From Lachnospiraceae bacterium (lineage in GTDB: Bacteria; Bacillota_A; Clostridia; Lachnospirales; Lachnospiraceae): DNA of 40,824 nt. Below are positions 33,149 through 40,824 of this stretch, piece by piece. A program made the translations under genes and the position numbers. The stretch covers positions 1-40,824 of the forward strand of contig JAIKXV010000051.1 of assembly GCA_024683935.1 (NCBI GenBank). Direction: 5' to 3'. A model generated the notes under the pieces. That model ran no database searches, had not been told where the DNA came from, and saw only the letters and a program-made list of their open reading frames with translations. The number at the start of each line of letters is the position of its first letter. Within the stretch, counting starts at the first letter, position 1.

Positions 33149-33234
33149 GTGCGGGGCACTCTCACTTGTCAACATGACATGTTTTGTGCGGGGCACTCTC
33201 GCTTGTTATCCTGAGCGAAGAGAAGGATCTTTGG
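33149..33234 (+). repeat. Repeat cluster between minC and minD
   Basis: GTGCGGGGCACTCTC occurs at 33149-33163 and again at 33186-33200, 37 bases apart. The second copy runs into GCTTGTTATCCTGAGCGAAG and AGAAGGATCTTT, a member of the dispersed TGAGCGAAGCGAA family. Part of the unit seems tandemly duplicated. It separates two genes that are normally tightly linked. Confidence 0.65.
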
Positions 33235-33280
33235 TAGTTATCTAAGTGTATAAGTTAAGTATAAGGAGTATGTAAAAGAA

Positions 33281-34069
33281 ATGGCAGAAGTAATCGTAGT
33301 AACATCCGGCAAGGGAGGAGTCGGAAAAACCACTACCACTGCAAACCTCGGAACAGGTCTTGCAAAGCTGGACAAGAAAGTGGTACTGGTGGACACGGAT
33401 ATAGGACTTCGTAATCTGGACGTGGTCCTCGGTCTGGAGAACAGGATAGTATACAACCTGGTTGACGTGGTTGACGGAAACTGCAAGATAACCCAGGCTC
33501 TGATAAAGGACAAGAAGGTGGACGGCCTCTATCTCCTTCCCGCGGCCCAGACCAGGGATAAGGATGCGGTAACCCCCGACCAGATGAAGGATCTGGTTGA
33601 GGAGCTGAGAAAAGATTTTGACTATATCATCCTTGACTGCCCCGCAGGAATAGAGCAGGGCTTCAAGAACGCGATAGCGGCAGCCGACAGGGCTCTCGTC
33701 GTTACCACTCCCGAGGTATCGGCAGTACGTGACGCCGACAGGATAATAGGCCTTCTCGAGGCAAATGAGATAAAGAACAGCCGTCTGATAGTAAACAGAC
33801 TGAATGTGGACATGGTTAAGCACGGAAACATGATGACCGCAGATGACGTGGTGGAAGTGCTCTCCATAGACCTTATCGGCGTGGTACCCTATGACGAAAA
33901 GATCGTTGTATCCACAAATACAGGAACCCCTCTGGCAGGAGACGACACCCTTGTGGGCCAGTCCTATATGAATATCTGCCGCAGGATCATGGGCGAAGAA
34001 GTTCCCTTCCTCAATCTGGAAGCGAAAAAGGGATTTTTCGCGAAGCTTGGTGAATTATTTAAGGGCTGA
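33281..34069 (+). CDS. minD: Septum-site ATPase MinD
   Basis: 262 residues. The deviant Walker A motif SGKGGVGKTTTTANLG starts near residue 8. Switch I/A-prime DTDIGLRNLD and Walker B YIILDCPAGIEQGF are present, with TTPEVSAVRDADR after it. The end, KKGFFAKLGELFKG, is the amphipathic helix that binds membrane in its ATP form. MinD dimers recruit MinC, and MinE triggers hydrolysis. AAGGAG lies 12 bases before the ATG, a long spacing. The 134-base gap from minC is filled by repeats. Confidence 0.97.
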   Translation: MAEVIVVTSGKGGVGKTTTTANLGTGLAKLDKKVVLVDTDIGLRNLDVVLGLENRIVYNLVDVVDGNCKITQALIKDKKVDGLYLLPAAQTRDKDAVTPDQMKDLVEELRKDFDYIILDCPAGIEQGFKNAIAAADRALVVTTPEVSAVRDADRIIGLLEANEIKNSRLIVNRLNVDMVKHGNMMTADDVVEVLSIDLIGVVPYDEKIVVSTNTGTPLAGDDTLVGQSYMNICRRIMGEEVPFLNLEAKKGFFAKLGELFKG

Positions 34070-34092
34070 TGATTTGAAGAGGAGGAAATGTT

Positions 34093-34377
34093 ATGAGATT
34101 CATGGATCTTTTTAGAAAAAAGACCACCAGCGACATTGCGAAGGACAGACTGAAGATGGTGCTGGTGTCTGACAGAAGTGCCGTTAATCCTGAGATAATG
34201 GAAAGGATTAAGAACGATATCATTCAGGTTCTGGCGAAATATGTGGAAATAGACCAGGCCGGACTGGACATCAAGCTTACCCAGGTGGATGCTGAGGGTG
34301 AAGACAAGGCAAAGGGGGCTACGGTTCCCGCGCTTTACGCAAATATCCCCATCAAATCAATGAAGCAGAGCAATTGA
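34093..34377 (+). CDS. minE: Cell division topological specificity factor MinE
   Basis: 94 residues. The N-terminal MRFMDLFRKKTTSDIAKDRL is the membrane- and MinD-contacting part; the I/LAKDRLKMVLVSDR core is conserved. NPEIMERIKNDIIQVLAKYV and the beta strands after it form the dimer domain. It starts 23 bases after minD with GAGGAGG. Its presence means a Min oscillator, not the DivIVA-only system of Bacillus. Confidence 0.95.
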   Translation: MRFMDLFRKKTTSDIAKDRLKMVLVSDRSAVNPEIMERIKNDIIQVLAKYVEIDQAGLDIKLTQVDAEGEDKAKGATVPALYANIPIKSMKQSN

Positions 34378-34400
34378 TGGCGGTGTGATCCGGAGCAATA

Positions 34401-34436
34401 CACTTGTCATCCCGAGCGTAAGCGAAGGATCTTTAC
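34401..34436 (+). repeat. Dispersed TGAGCGAAGCGAA-type repeat, copy after minE
   Basis: CTTGTCATCCCGAGCGTAAG then CGAAGGATCTTTACAC repeats the family seen at 27307 and 33204, and the upstream GGAGCAATACA echoes GGGGCACTCTC. Confidence 0.55.
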
Positions 34437-34447
34437 ACTATTAATAC

Positions 34448-34502
34448 AGCCGTTTCTGTGGTATCATAAACAGTGGTTTATGACCGCAGGAAACGGCTTT
34501 TT
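34448..34502 (+). terminator. Long-stem terminator of the min operon
   Basis: AGCCGTTTCTGTGGT followed by ATCATAAAC pairs with GTTTATGA and CCGCAGGAAACGGCT around AGTG, and then TTTTTGATTT follows. The stem is over 20 pairs with a few mismatches. It ends about 15 bases before the first glycosyltransferase gene, so that gene needs its own start signal or read-through. Confidence 0.8.
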
Positions 34503-34518
34503 GATTTAAGGAAACAAC

Positions 34519-35571
34519 ATGATAAAAATAAGCGTAATAATCCCCTGCTACAATGTCAGCCTCTTTATTGACAGATGCATGGAATCCCTGGAAAAACAGA
34601 CAATAGGCATGAATTCCTTAGAGATCATTCTGGTGAATGACGCATCCAAGGACGCGACCCTCGGAAAACTCCTTTTATGGGAAATGAAGTATCCGGACAA
34701 TATCTGCGTGATACCCCTGGAAAAGAATGTGATGCAGGGCGCGGCAAGGAATATCGCCCTCCACTACTGCCACGGCGAGTACATAGCCTACCTGGATGCG
34801 GATGACTGGCTGGTGCCCTCCGCCCTGGACAAGGTCTACCGGGCTGCAAAGAAGAACCGCGCGGAAATAGTGAATTACCTGTCAAAGAAGGTCTATATCG
34901 ACCCCGCGAATGACGACCCATCCACGAAGAGCGGCATGAAGGACAGGATGATAGTGATAAATAATAACGAGGAGAGGCTGGAGTACTTTTCCCACGGAAA
35001 CGCACCCCTTCTCCGCGGCTGCTGGGACAAGCTCTTTTTACGTGAATTCGTGCTGGAGCATGACCTGAAATTCGCAGAGGGCGTCTTTGATGAAGAGAGT
35101 CTTTTCACTACGCCGGCCTATCTCCACATGACCCGCCTCTATGAATTAAATGAATATCTCCACAGATATTTCCAGAATTCCATCAGCTCCACCTACAATC
35201 TGATGATCGACATGAAGCGCCGGGACGATAATGCAAAGACCTGGATCGCGACCTACGAGGAGCTGAAGAGAAAAGGAGACCTGGAAGAGCAGCATGAGCT
35301 TATAGAGTGGTTCTTCGTGATCAATTACTATATCCGCTCCTTCATCTTCGCGATGTCCCGCGGAATAGAGTATGACACGGAAACCGTGAATGCGATGCAG
35401 AATACGGTTCACGAGCTCTTCCCGAATTACCTGCAGAATAAGACCCTTATGGGTATGAAGCTCTATCAGAAATCATTAAAGCTGATTGATGAAAAGGTGG
35501 ATGACAGCAATATTAAGGAATATAACGAAAAGTGGATGGAGATCTGCAAGGAGAATGTAGGCGGCATATGA
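34519..35571 (+). CDS. Family 2 glycosyltransferase, first of a pair
   Basis: 350 residues. The GT-A fold begins at once with ISVIIPCYNVSLFIDRCMES. The UDP-binding Asp is in LVNDASKDATL and the metal site is AYLDADDWLVPSAL. RGCWDKLFLREFV and FDEESLF occur where the acceptor pocket should be. No membrane span is present. It should transfer a sugar from a nucleotide donor to a glycan, teichoic-type polymer or protein; the acceptor is unknown. AAGGAAA precedes the ATG. The next gene shares the same plan almost line by line, so the two arose by duplication. The stop overlaps the next start as ATGA. Confidence 0.9.
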   Translation: MIKISVIIPCYNVSLFIDRCMESLEKQTIGMNSLEIILVNDASKDATLGKLLLWEMKYPDNICVIPLEKNVMQGAARNIALHYCHGEYIAYLDADDWLVPSALDKVYRAAKKNRAEIVNYLSKKVYIDPANDDPSTKSGMKDRMIVINNNEERLEYFSHGNAPLLRGCWDKLFLREFVLEHDLKFAEGVFDEESLFTTPAYLHMTRLYELNEYLHRYFQNSISSTYNLMIDMKRRDDNAKTWIATYEELKRKGDLEEQHELIEWFFVINYYIRSFIFAMSRGIEYDTETVNAMQNTVHELFPNYLQNKTLMGMKLYQKSLKLIDEKVDDSNIKEYNEKWMEICKENVGGI

Positions 35572-36611
35572 AGAAGATTTCCTGCATAGTTCCCTGTTAT
35601 AACGCGGGAGCCTATATAGACAGATGCATGAACTCCCTCACCACCCAGACGATAGGTGTGGATTCCCTGGAGATCTTTCTGATAGACGACCTCTCTTCCG
35701 ACAATACGGCGGAAAAGATACGGGAATGGGAAAAGCGTTTCCCTGAGAGCGTGGCCTATATCCCTTTGGAACAGCACGTGATGCAGGGCGCTGCGAGAAA
35801 TATAGCGATAAGCTATGCATCCGGAGACTACCTCCTATTTTTGGATTCCGATGACTGGCTCCTGCCGATGGCCATAGAACATATTTATGAAAAGGCCGTG
35901 AAAAGCGGGGCGGAGATCACGGGCTACCTGTCCCGCAATGCGGAAAAGTATGATCCGGAGGATCTCTCCTACGAAACGGATAAGAAAAATGAGCTACTGA
36001 AGATCATAGATACGGGGGATCTTATCCGTCTTTTATTTACCGGCCGGACGATGCGGGGCTGCTGGGACAAGCTCTATAAGAGGAGCTTTGTAACGGAAAA
36101 CGGCTTCAGATTCGCAGAGGGCGTATTTGACGAAGAAAGCCTTTTCACGATACCCGCCTTTCTGTCCGCCCGACGCTATTACCTCTTAAATGAGGAGCTC
36201 CACCGATACTTTGAAAATCATGAGAGCACGGTATTTAACCTTGCAAGAAAGATGGAGCACCGGGATGATAATGCAAAGACCTGGTTCGGGCTTTATAGAG
36301 TGCTGAAGGAAAAAGGGTATCTGGACCGGGATGATGTGGTGCCGGAAGCACTTTTCATACAGAATTACTTTAACCGCTCCTTCCTTATCAATATCCCGAG
36401 AGGCTTAAAGTATGACGCCGATACGATAAGGAGCATGCAGAATACGGTCAGGGCCTTCTTCCCGGCCTATGAAAAGAACCCTGTTCTCATGCAGATGAGG
36501 AGCCTTGAATATACGAAGAGGCTCGTTGACCTTGAGATAAAGGGAGATGACACCTCGGCCTTTGAAGAGATCGTAAAGGAATTTGCCGCAAATGTCGGAA
36601 ACGAATTATAG
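35568..36611 (+). CDS. Family 2 glycosyltransferase, second of a pair
   Basis: 347 residues, overlapping the previous gene by four bases (ATGA), so translation is coupled. It has ISCIVPCYNAGAYIDRCMNS, IDDLSSDNTAEKI and LFLDSDDWLLPMAI, plus MRGCWDKLYKRSFV, FDEESLF and MEHRDDNAKTW. These match RGCWDKLFLREFV, FDEESLF and MKRRDDNAKTW in its neighbour. It is a clear paralogue that has diverged moderately. A longer frame opens at 35532, but the ATG at 35568 is the start that fits the overlap and the homology. Confidence 0.9.
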   Translation: MKKISCIVPCYNAGAYIDRCMNSLTTQTIGVDSLEIFLIDDLSSDNTAEKIREWEKRFPESVAYIPLEQHVMQGAARNIAISYASGDYLLFLDSDDWLLPMAIEHIYEKAVKSGAEITGYLSRNAEKYDPEDLSYETDKKNELLKIIDTGDLIRLLFTGRTMRGCWDKLYKRSFVTENGFRFAEGVFDEESLFTIPAFLSARRYYLLNEELHRYFENHESTVFNLARKMEHRDDNAKTWFGLYRVLKEKGYLDRDDVVPEALFIQNYFNRSFLINIPRGLKYDADTIRSMQNTVRAFFPAYEKNPVLMQMRSLEYTKRLVDLEIKGDDTSAFEEIVKEFAANVGNEL

Positions 36612-37716
36612 CTTTCTGTCAGTCTGTATAATAACCAGGGACCAGAGGGAAAAGCTGGAAAAGTGCCTGAAGGCCGTGAGATCCATGCTTCCCGGAGCCG
36701 AAACGGTCGTGCTGGATACCGGAAGCACCGACGGCTCTGTTGATACCGCAAGGAAATATGCGGATACAGTCGGCAGCTTTACCTGGTGTGATGATTTCTC
36801 CGCAGCGAAGAATGCGGCTGTTGACAGGGCGGGACGGGACTATGTCCTGATACTCGATACCGATGAATATATTGACGGGATCCTGCCGGAAAAGGACGGG
36901 GTCATAAGTATACTGAAGGGCTTAAAGGAATATCCGGACGCCGTCGGCAGGATAAAGCGCTGCAATTCCTATATCAATGAGCAGGGACTCCGTGTAAGCT
37001 ATGACGAATGGATAAACCGTATCTTTGACCGGCGGTTATTCCGCTATGAGGGCCGGATCCATGAGCAGGTGGTGAAGCGGAACGCTGCGGAAAATGAGGA
37101 CATTTACGATTACAGGATGTACCGGAGCCCTGTAAGGATCTTCCATGACGGCTATGACCTCTCCGAAGAGGAGCTCCGGAAAAAGGCCGGCCGGAACATG
37201 AGCCTCATCATAAAAGAAACAGAGGAAAATCCGGATGATCCCTACCTCCGCTATCAGCTGGGAAAGACCGCATACAGGGCGGGGGATAAGGAAAAAGCGG
37301 CGGAGAGCCTGCTTAAAGCGCTGGAGCTCCGGCCGCCGGAAACCAGGGAATACTTAAATGACCTTATCTGCCTTGCGGGCTATTCGCTTCTGGACTGCGG
37401 CAGGGCCGGCGAGGGCTTAAGCCTGCTGGAATCATACAGAAAAGAAAAAAGATATTCGGAAGATGCGGATTTTCTCTTCCTCTACGCCATGCTTTTAATG
37501 AATGTTACCCGTTTTGACGAAGCCCGGGAGACCTTCATTTCCTGCACCTCGCTGAAACCCTCTTCAACAGAGGGAACATCATCATTTATGGCCTGGTATA
37601 ATGCCGGGGTAATATCCGAAGTTTTGGGTGACAAAGAGCGTGCGATAGGGTACTATAGTAGGGCAGGAGAGTATGAGCCCGCCAAACTGGGATTCAGGAG
37701 ATTACAGGGAAAGTAA
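36592..37716 (+). CDS. Glycosyltransferase with C-terminal TPR repeats
   Basis: About 374 residues. The N-terminal half is a GT2 fold of the type with LSVCIITRDQREKLEKCL, VVLDTGSTDGSVDTA and LILDTDEYI. RIHEQVV is a family hallmark. The second half holds two to three tetratricopeptide-like units (PYLRYQLGKTAYRAGDKEKA, FLFLYAMLLMNVTRFDEARE, WYNAGVISEVLGDKERAIGY). Enzymes of this type often glycosylate proteins or build surface glycans. It overlaps the preceding gene by 20 bases, so three glycosyltransferases form one operon. ATG at 36592 is chosen over a TTG three codons before. Confidence 0.88.
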   Translation: MSETNYSFLSVCIITRDQREKLEKCLKAVRSMLPGAETVVLDTGSTDGSVDTARKYADTVGSFTWCDDFSAAKNAAVDRAGRDYVLILDTDEYIDGILPEKDGVISILKGLKEYPDAVGRIKRCNSYINEQGLRVSYDEWINRIFDRRLFRYEGRIHEQVVKRNAAENEDIYDYRMYRSPVRIFHDGYDLSEEELRKKAGRNMSLIIKETEENPDDPYLRYQLGKTAYRAGDKEKAAESLLKALELRPPETREYLNDLICLAGYSLLDCGRAGEGLSLLESYRKEKRYSEDADFLFLYAMLLMNVTRFDEARETFISCTSLKPSSTEGTSSFMAWYNAGVISEVLGDKERAIGYYSRAGEYEPAKLGFRRLQGK

Positions 37717-37739
37717 GGGAAGGAGCTGATCTCACCGGT

Positions 37740-39305
37740 ATGAAAAAACGGAACGACGGACTGTTATTTAAATTCGGATTATTCTTTGCTGTTTTCACGA
37801 TAGTAACGCTTTTTCTATGCAGTCTGATGATGTACTTCAGTCAGATGCAGTCTTATAAAAAACAATGTCAGGAAAATATCCGTATGATGGGCAAGTATCT
37901 GGAGAGCATGATCCTGAATGAAGGACAGGAATTCCAGTTCTATCAGCGCTATTATATGGGACACTACCATGACATGGAGATCCCCATTGATTTCGATGAT
38001 TTCCATGATAAAAAGATGGAATTCCACCGGCTTTTCCATGAGACCTATCCCGGAATGACCTATGGGGATGACCTGACCTTTTCGCAGCTTACTCCCGAAC
38101 TTCAGAAAACCTATGCGGAATACATGCAGGAATACTGGCTGCTTACCTTTGAGGCAGCGAAGCGGGATTTCAATCTGGCCTACTGCTACTACCTTACGGT
38201 TGATGAAAATGAGGACGACAGCTACGAGGTCTATTACATGATCGACGCTGAGCGTACGGAGCGGGAGGGCTCCGGCGGCAAATTCCTGCATCTCGGTGAC
38301 CAGTACCACCACACTCCGGAGAATCAGGAGATTGAATGGACCGTATGGAGTACGGGAAAAGCCGTGAATAAGTTCCAGGAGTGGGACAATAACTACGGAC
38401 ACACCTATACCAACTATGTTCCCCTTATAATTGACGGAAATAAGATGGGCCTTATCTGCACCGAAGTGGATGTGGACAAGGTGAATCTGCAGATATTGCT
38501 GAACACTATAAAGGAAATGCTGCTGATCGCAGTTGTGCTTATCCTCTGCGTTGTAGGAAGCCTGGTATTCTTAAATAAGGTTCTTATCTCAAAGATCATT
38601 GGCATGTCCGAGGACGTTGAAAGATACTCTGCGGATAAGGATGCTTCCATAGCCAAGGATATGGAGAAATACAATAATACCGGAGATGAGCTTTCGGATC
38701 TCGCGGGGCAGATCTCCTCAATGATAGTGGAGCTTGATTTCCACATGAAGAACCTGATCGCCACCCATAAGGAGCTTACCGAGACCAGGGAGAGGGCCAG
38801 CAGTATGCAGGCTCTCGCCAATAAGGACGCGCTCACCGGCGTCAGGAACAAGACTGCCTACGACAATGAGCTGGCGCTTATCGAAAAGGGACTGAAGGAA
38901 AGCCCCATTGACTTCGGTATCGCCATGATAGACCTGAATTACCTGAAGAAGATCAATGATACCTTCGGGCATGAGCAGGGAAATACCGCGATAAAGAAGC
39001 TCTGCCACATGGTCTGCGTGATCTTCGACCACTCTCCCGTATTCAGGATCGGCGGGGATGAGTTCGTGGTAATACTCAGGGGACACGACCTGGAGCACTT
39101 CGATGAGCTGCAGGCCCGCTTTGAGGAGGAAATGGAATTCGTGCGGAATGATGAAAACACTCCTCAGTGGGAGAAGGTATCTGCCGCCATCGGAGCTGCC
39201 TTCTTTGATCCCGCAATAGACAGCACCGCCGCGGACGTATTCAAGAGAGCCGATAATATGATGTACGAGAGGAAGAAGGAGATGAAGGCCATCCGCCTGG
39301 AGTGA
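37740..39305 (+). CDS. Membrane diguanylate cyclase
   Basis: 521 residues. The first membrane span is at about 12-32 and the second at about 253-275, with about 220 extracellular residues between. This sensor part is rich in Tyr, His and Glu, and its ligand is unknown. A HAMP-like coil follows (MSEDVERYSADKDASIAKDM). The GGDEF domain begins at NKDALTGVRNKTAYDNELAL and has the intact active site FRIGGDEFVVIL. The inhibitory RxxD site is absent (the equivalent reads FDHS), so product feedback is unlikely at that site. It ends the operon after the glycosyltransferases, 23 bases from the last one, so c-di-GMP may control the glycan they make. The ribosome site GGAAGGAG is about 14 bases from the ATG. 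Confidence 0.9.
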   Translation: MKKRNDGLLFKFGLFFAVFTIVTLFLCSLMMYFSQMQSYKKQCQENIRMMGKYLESMILNEGQEFQFYQRYYMGHYHDMEIPIDFDDFHDKKMEFHRLFHETYPGMTYGDDLTFSQLTPELQKTYAEYMQEYWLLTFEAAKRDFNLAYCYYLTVDENEDDSYEVYYMIDAERTEREGSGGKFLHLGDQYHHTPENQEIEWTVWSTGKAVNKFQEWDNNYGHTYTNYVPLIIDGNKMGLICTEVDVDKVNLQILLNTIKEMLLIAVVLILCVVGSLVFLNKVLISKIIGMSEDVERYSADKDASIAKDMEKYNNTGDELSDLAGQISSMIVELDFHMKNLIATHKELTETRERASSMQALANKDALTGVRNKTAYDNELALIEKGLKESPIDFGIAMIDLNYLKKINDTFGHEQGNTAIKKLCHMVCVIFDHSPVFRIGGDEFVVILRGHDLEHFDELQARFEEEMEFVRNDENTPQWEKVSAAIGAAFFDPAIDSTAADVFKRADNMMYERKKEMKAIRLE

Positions 39306-39484
39306 TCCCCTGTCTGTCTTTTTTGCGCTTCCGGGATTTGAGGACTATGTCATGTTCAATTAGGCAGATCGTTTTAATAAATCCCAACTGCCCCAAAACG
39401 GTACTAAAACGTATATCTTTTTATACGGGATGGTACTGTTTTTTCTTGTATGTCCTAAAATACGTGTTTTTCTGAGAATATTGG

Positions 39485-39550
39485 TATTCTGAGCGCCATA
39501 TTTTGTCATTCTGAGCGCAGCGAAGAATCCGTGTACGCAGCGAAGAATCT
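39485..39550 (+). repeat. Cluster of three worn TGAGCGCAGCGAAGAATC repeats
   Basis: TATTCTGAGCG at 39485, TTGTCATTCTGAGCGCAGCG then AAGAATCC at 39503-39530, and GCAGCGAAGAATCT at 39537-39550 are partial copies of the same family. The internal unit is duplicated. Confidence 0.6.
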
Positions 39551-39621
39551 TGTTTTTAAGACACGTTTCAGTATGTGACGGACATATGTAGAAAGGAATA
39601 GTCTTTTCCTGTATTTAATGC

Positions 39622-39627
39622 TACAAT
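39622..39627 (+). promoter_or_regulatory. Candidate -10 of the surface-protein gene
   Basis: TACAAT lies about 53 bases before the ATG at 39680 in an AT-rich stretch. The -35 box is weak. Confidence 0.35.
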
Positions 39628-39679
39628 AAAACGGAAAGTGCGATGATGAGACCAGTGTGTCCAAAAGCGGGTAGATGCC

Positions 39680-40824
39680 ATGATTAAAAGTAAGTGGAAG
39701 AAACTTAGTTCGATAAGAAAGAAGGCTTTTGCGGTGACCCTTGCCACGGCAGTGGTGAGTACCACCCTTAATATCGGGAGCTTTGTGGTGAACGCCGATA
39801 CCTCGGCAAGAGGGAGGATTATCACCGCGTTTGAAGAGCTGACGGATGATATAGCATACCAGGAGCTTCCTGTGGGTTCAAAGTTAAAGGATATTAAATT
39901 CCCGGAGGATCTCAGGGTAACCCTGTACTCCGAAGAAAGCGGCAGGGCAGACGATACAGAGGAGAGCACGGAATCCTCAGAGGAAGCATCTGAAGAGAGC
40001 AGCGAAAGTACGGAAAGCAGTACGGAAGCTGTTCCTGAGGTGACGACGGAAACACCTCAGAATAATAGTGCTCCGGAGACCGGCAACGATAATCAGGCGC
40101 CGGCAGAAAATAATGACAGTAACAGCGGCAGCGATGAAGGGAGCGGTGCCGGTAATGATGATGAAAGCGCTCCCGCCGGAAATGAGGACAGCGATTCCTC
40201 ATCGGAGGGCGGCAGTAATGACAGCGGTGACAGTGACAGCGGATCCGGCAGCACGGATAACAGCTCCGGCTCCGACAGCGGCAGCGCCGGAGAGGGCGGT
40301 GATGCAGGAACCGCAGGAAATGAGAATGAAGAAGAGGGCAGCAGTGAAGGCGCTTCGCTTACTGATGTCTTCAATCCCTTTATGCCTGTGACTGTATATG
40401 CGGCAGAGCCCGAAGAAGATGAGGATGACAGCGCTGCTTCCGAAGAAGATGAGCCCGCGGATGATGAAGAACCTTCGGAAGAGAGCAGTGATGATGCAGA
40501 CGAAGATGAAGAGCTCTATGAGCTTTCGGATGGTGAAGAGAGAACACTGGAAGACGTTGACTGGAAGCTGGTACGCGAAAAGAGCCAGTACGGCAGCCGT
40601 TTCCAGGCAGTCCGGGAAGGCGATGTATTCGTATTCTCGCCTGATATCAGAGAGTACGGCCTGAAGACCGAGGTTCCCCTTCCCGAGATCACGGTTACAA
40701 TAGTGGCTGCAGAAGATGCTGCGGAAAGCAGCACCGAAGCCACTGAGGAAGAGGATGAAAGTCCCGAATTCGGTCAGTTCTCCATTATCGGAGGAGTAAA
40801 GATATCTGTTGAAGCTCCCGAGGG
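39680..40824 (+). CDS. 5' part of an acidic Ser/Glu-rich secreted protein (runs off window)
   Basis: The frame starts ATG at 39680 and stays open for 381 codons to the window edge. The start MIKSKWKKLSSIRKKAFAVT then LATAVVSTTLNIGSFVVNA is a signal peptide with probable cleavage after VNA. Residues about 90-225 are almost entirely Ser, Glu, Asp, Gly, Asn and Thr (EESTESSEEASEESSE type), and an acidic block follows (EPEEDEDDSAASEEDEPADDEE). Between them sits a short hydrophobic piece, DVFNPFMPVTVYAAEP. A fold-like segment begins near residue 290 (VDWKLVREKSQYGSRFQ). Such stalk regions hold domains away from the wall. The function lies in the missing part. Confidence 0.7.
   Translation, partial: MIKSKWKKLSSIRKKAFAVTLATAVVSTTLNIGSFVVNADTSARGRIITAFEELTDDIAYQELPVGSKLKDIKFPEDLRVTLYSEESGRADDTEESTESSEEASEESSESTESSTEAVPEVTTETPQNNSAPETGNDNQAPAENNDSNSGSDEGSGAGNDDESAPAGNEDSDSSSEGGSNDSGDSDSGSGSTDNSSGSDSGSAGEGGDAGTAGNENEEEGSSEGASLTDVFNPFMPVTVYAAEPEEDEDDSAASEEDEPADDEEPSEESSDDADEDEELYELSDGEERTLEDVDWKLVREKSQYGSRFQAVREGDVFVFSPDIREYGLKTEVPLPEITVTIVAAEDAAESSTEATEEEDESPEFGQFSIIGGVKISVEAPE

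Larger units (their letters stand above)
39306..39679. other. 374-base gap with repeats and no gene
   Basis: No convincing open frame is present. An inner hairpin CGTATA-TCTTTT-TATACG lies near 39410-39427, flanked by GGTACT twice, and poly-T follows, so a weak terminator is possible. The second half holds the dispersed repeats and a TACAAT box. Confidence 0.5.

Noticed and set aside
37815..38402. 195-codon minus-strand ORF opposite the cyclase
   Set aside because: It is antisense to a clear sensor and membrane region, hydrophobic by complement, with no ribosome site.

Overview
The window looks like a chromosomal segment from a Lachnospiraceae-type gut or rumen member of the Clostridia. This is inferred from the gene styles: Min system, M6 protease, MATE pump with an RsbW-like tail, Rpn-type remnants, GGAGG ribosome sites and moderate GC. 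No rRNA or tRNA gene is visible, so the genus is not fixed.

Layout. Positions 1-3640 hold a gene tail, a Crp/Fnr regulator, a short-chain dehydrogenase, and an IS4-type insertion sequence whose transposase has an in-frame TGA. A decapitated secreted-protein fragment follows the insertion sequence. Positions 3640-7003 hold a secreted M6 metalloprotease, a decayed potassium-channel gene and a small hypothetical gene. Positions 7124-22601 are the most interesting part. A minus-strand signalling block (7TM hybrid histidine kinase, methyltransferase-STAS fusion, 59-residue ORF) diverges from a four-gene plus-strand operon. That operon encodes a PaaK-like adenylating enzyme, a 2438-residue NRPS of order C-A-T-C-A-T-reductase, an acyl-CoA carboxyltransferase subunit, and a MATE exporter with an anti-sigma-kinase-like tail. 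Positions 22602-27260 hold an Rpn-like remnant, an ABC-F protein, an acetyltransferase tail, a ferredoxin-containing aldo/keto reductase, an exact 75-bp-period array of three palindromes, a tiny Val-Ala-Gly-Gly peptide gene and a TrmH-like methyltransferase. Positions 27355-40824 hold a lipoprotein, a zinc-ribbon/DUF4234 membrane protein, an EAL phosphodiesterase, minC-minD-minE, three overlapping glycosyltransferases, a GGDEF cyclase and the start of an acidic Ser/Glu-rich surface protein.

How the genes work together. The NRPS operon reads as a self-contained natural-product locus: acid activation, two-residue assembly, reductive release as an aldehyde or alcohol, and export. Published gut-clostridial NRPSs of this domain order make N-acyl dipeptide aldehydes and pyrazinones, so that is the leading product class. 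The flanking STAS and RsbW-like domains suggest a link to a phosphorylation-based switch, which is inference. Several dispersed short repeats and gene remnants show that this stretch has been rearranged repeatedly.
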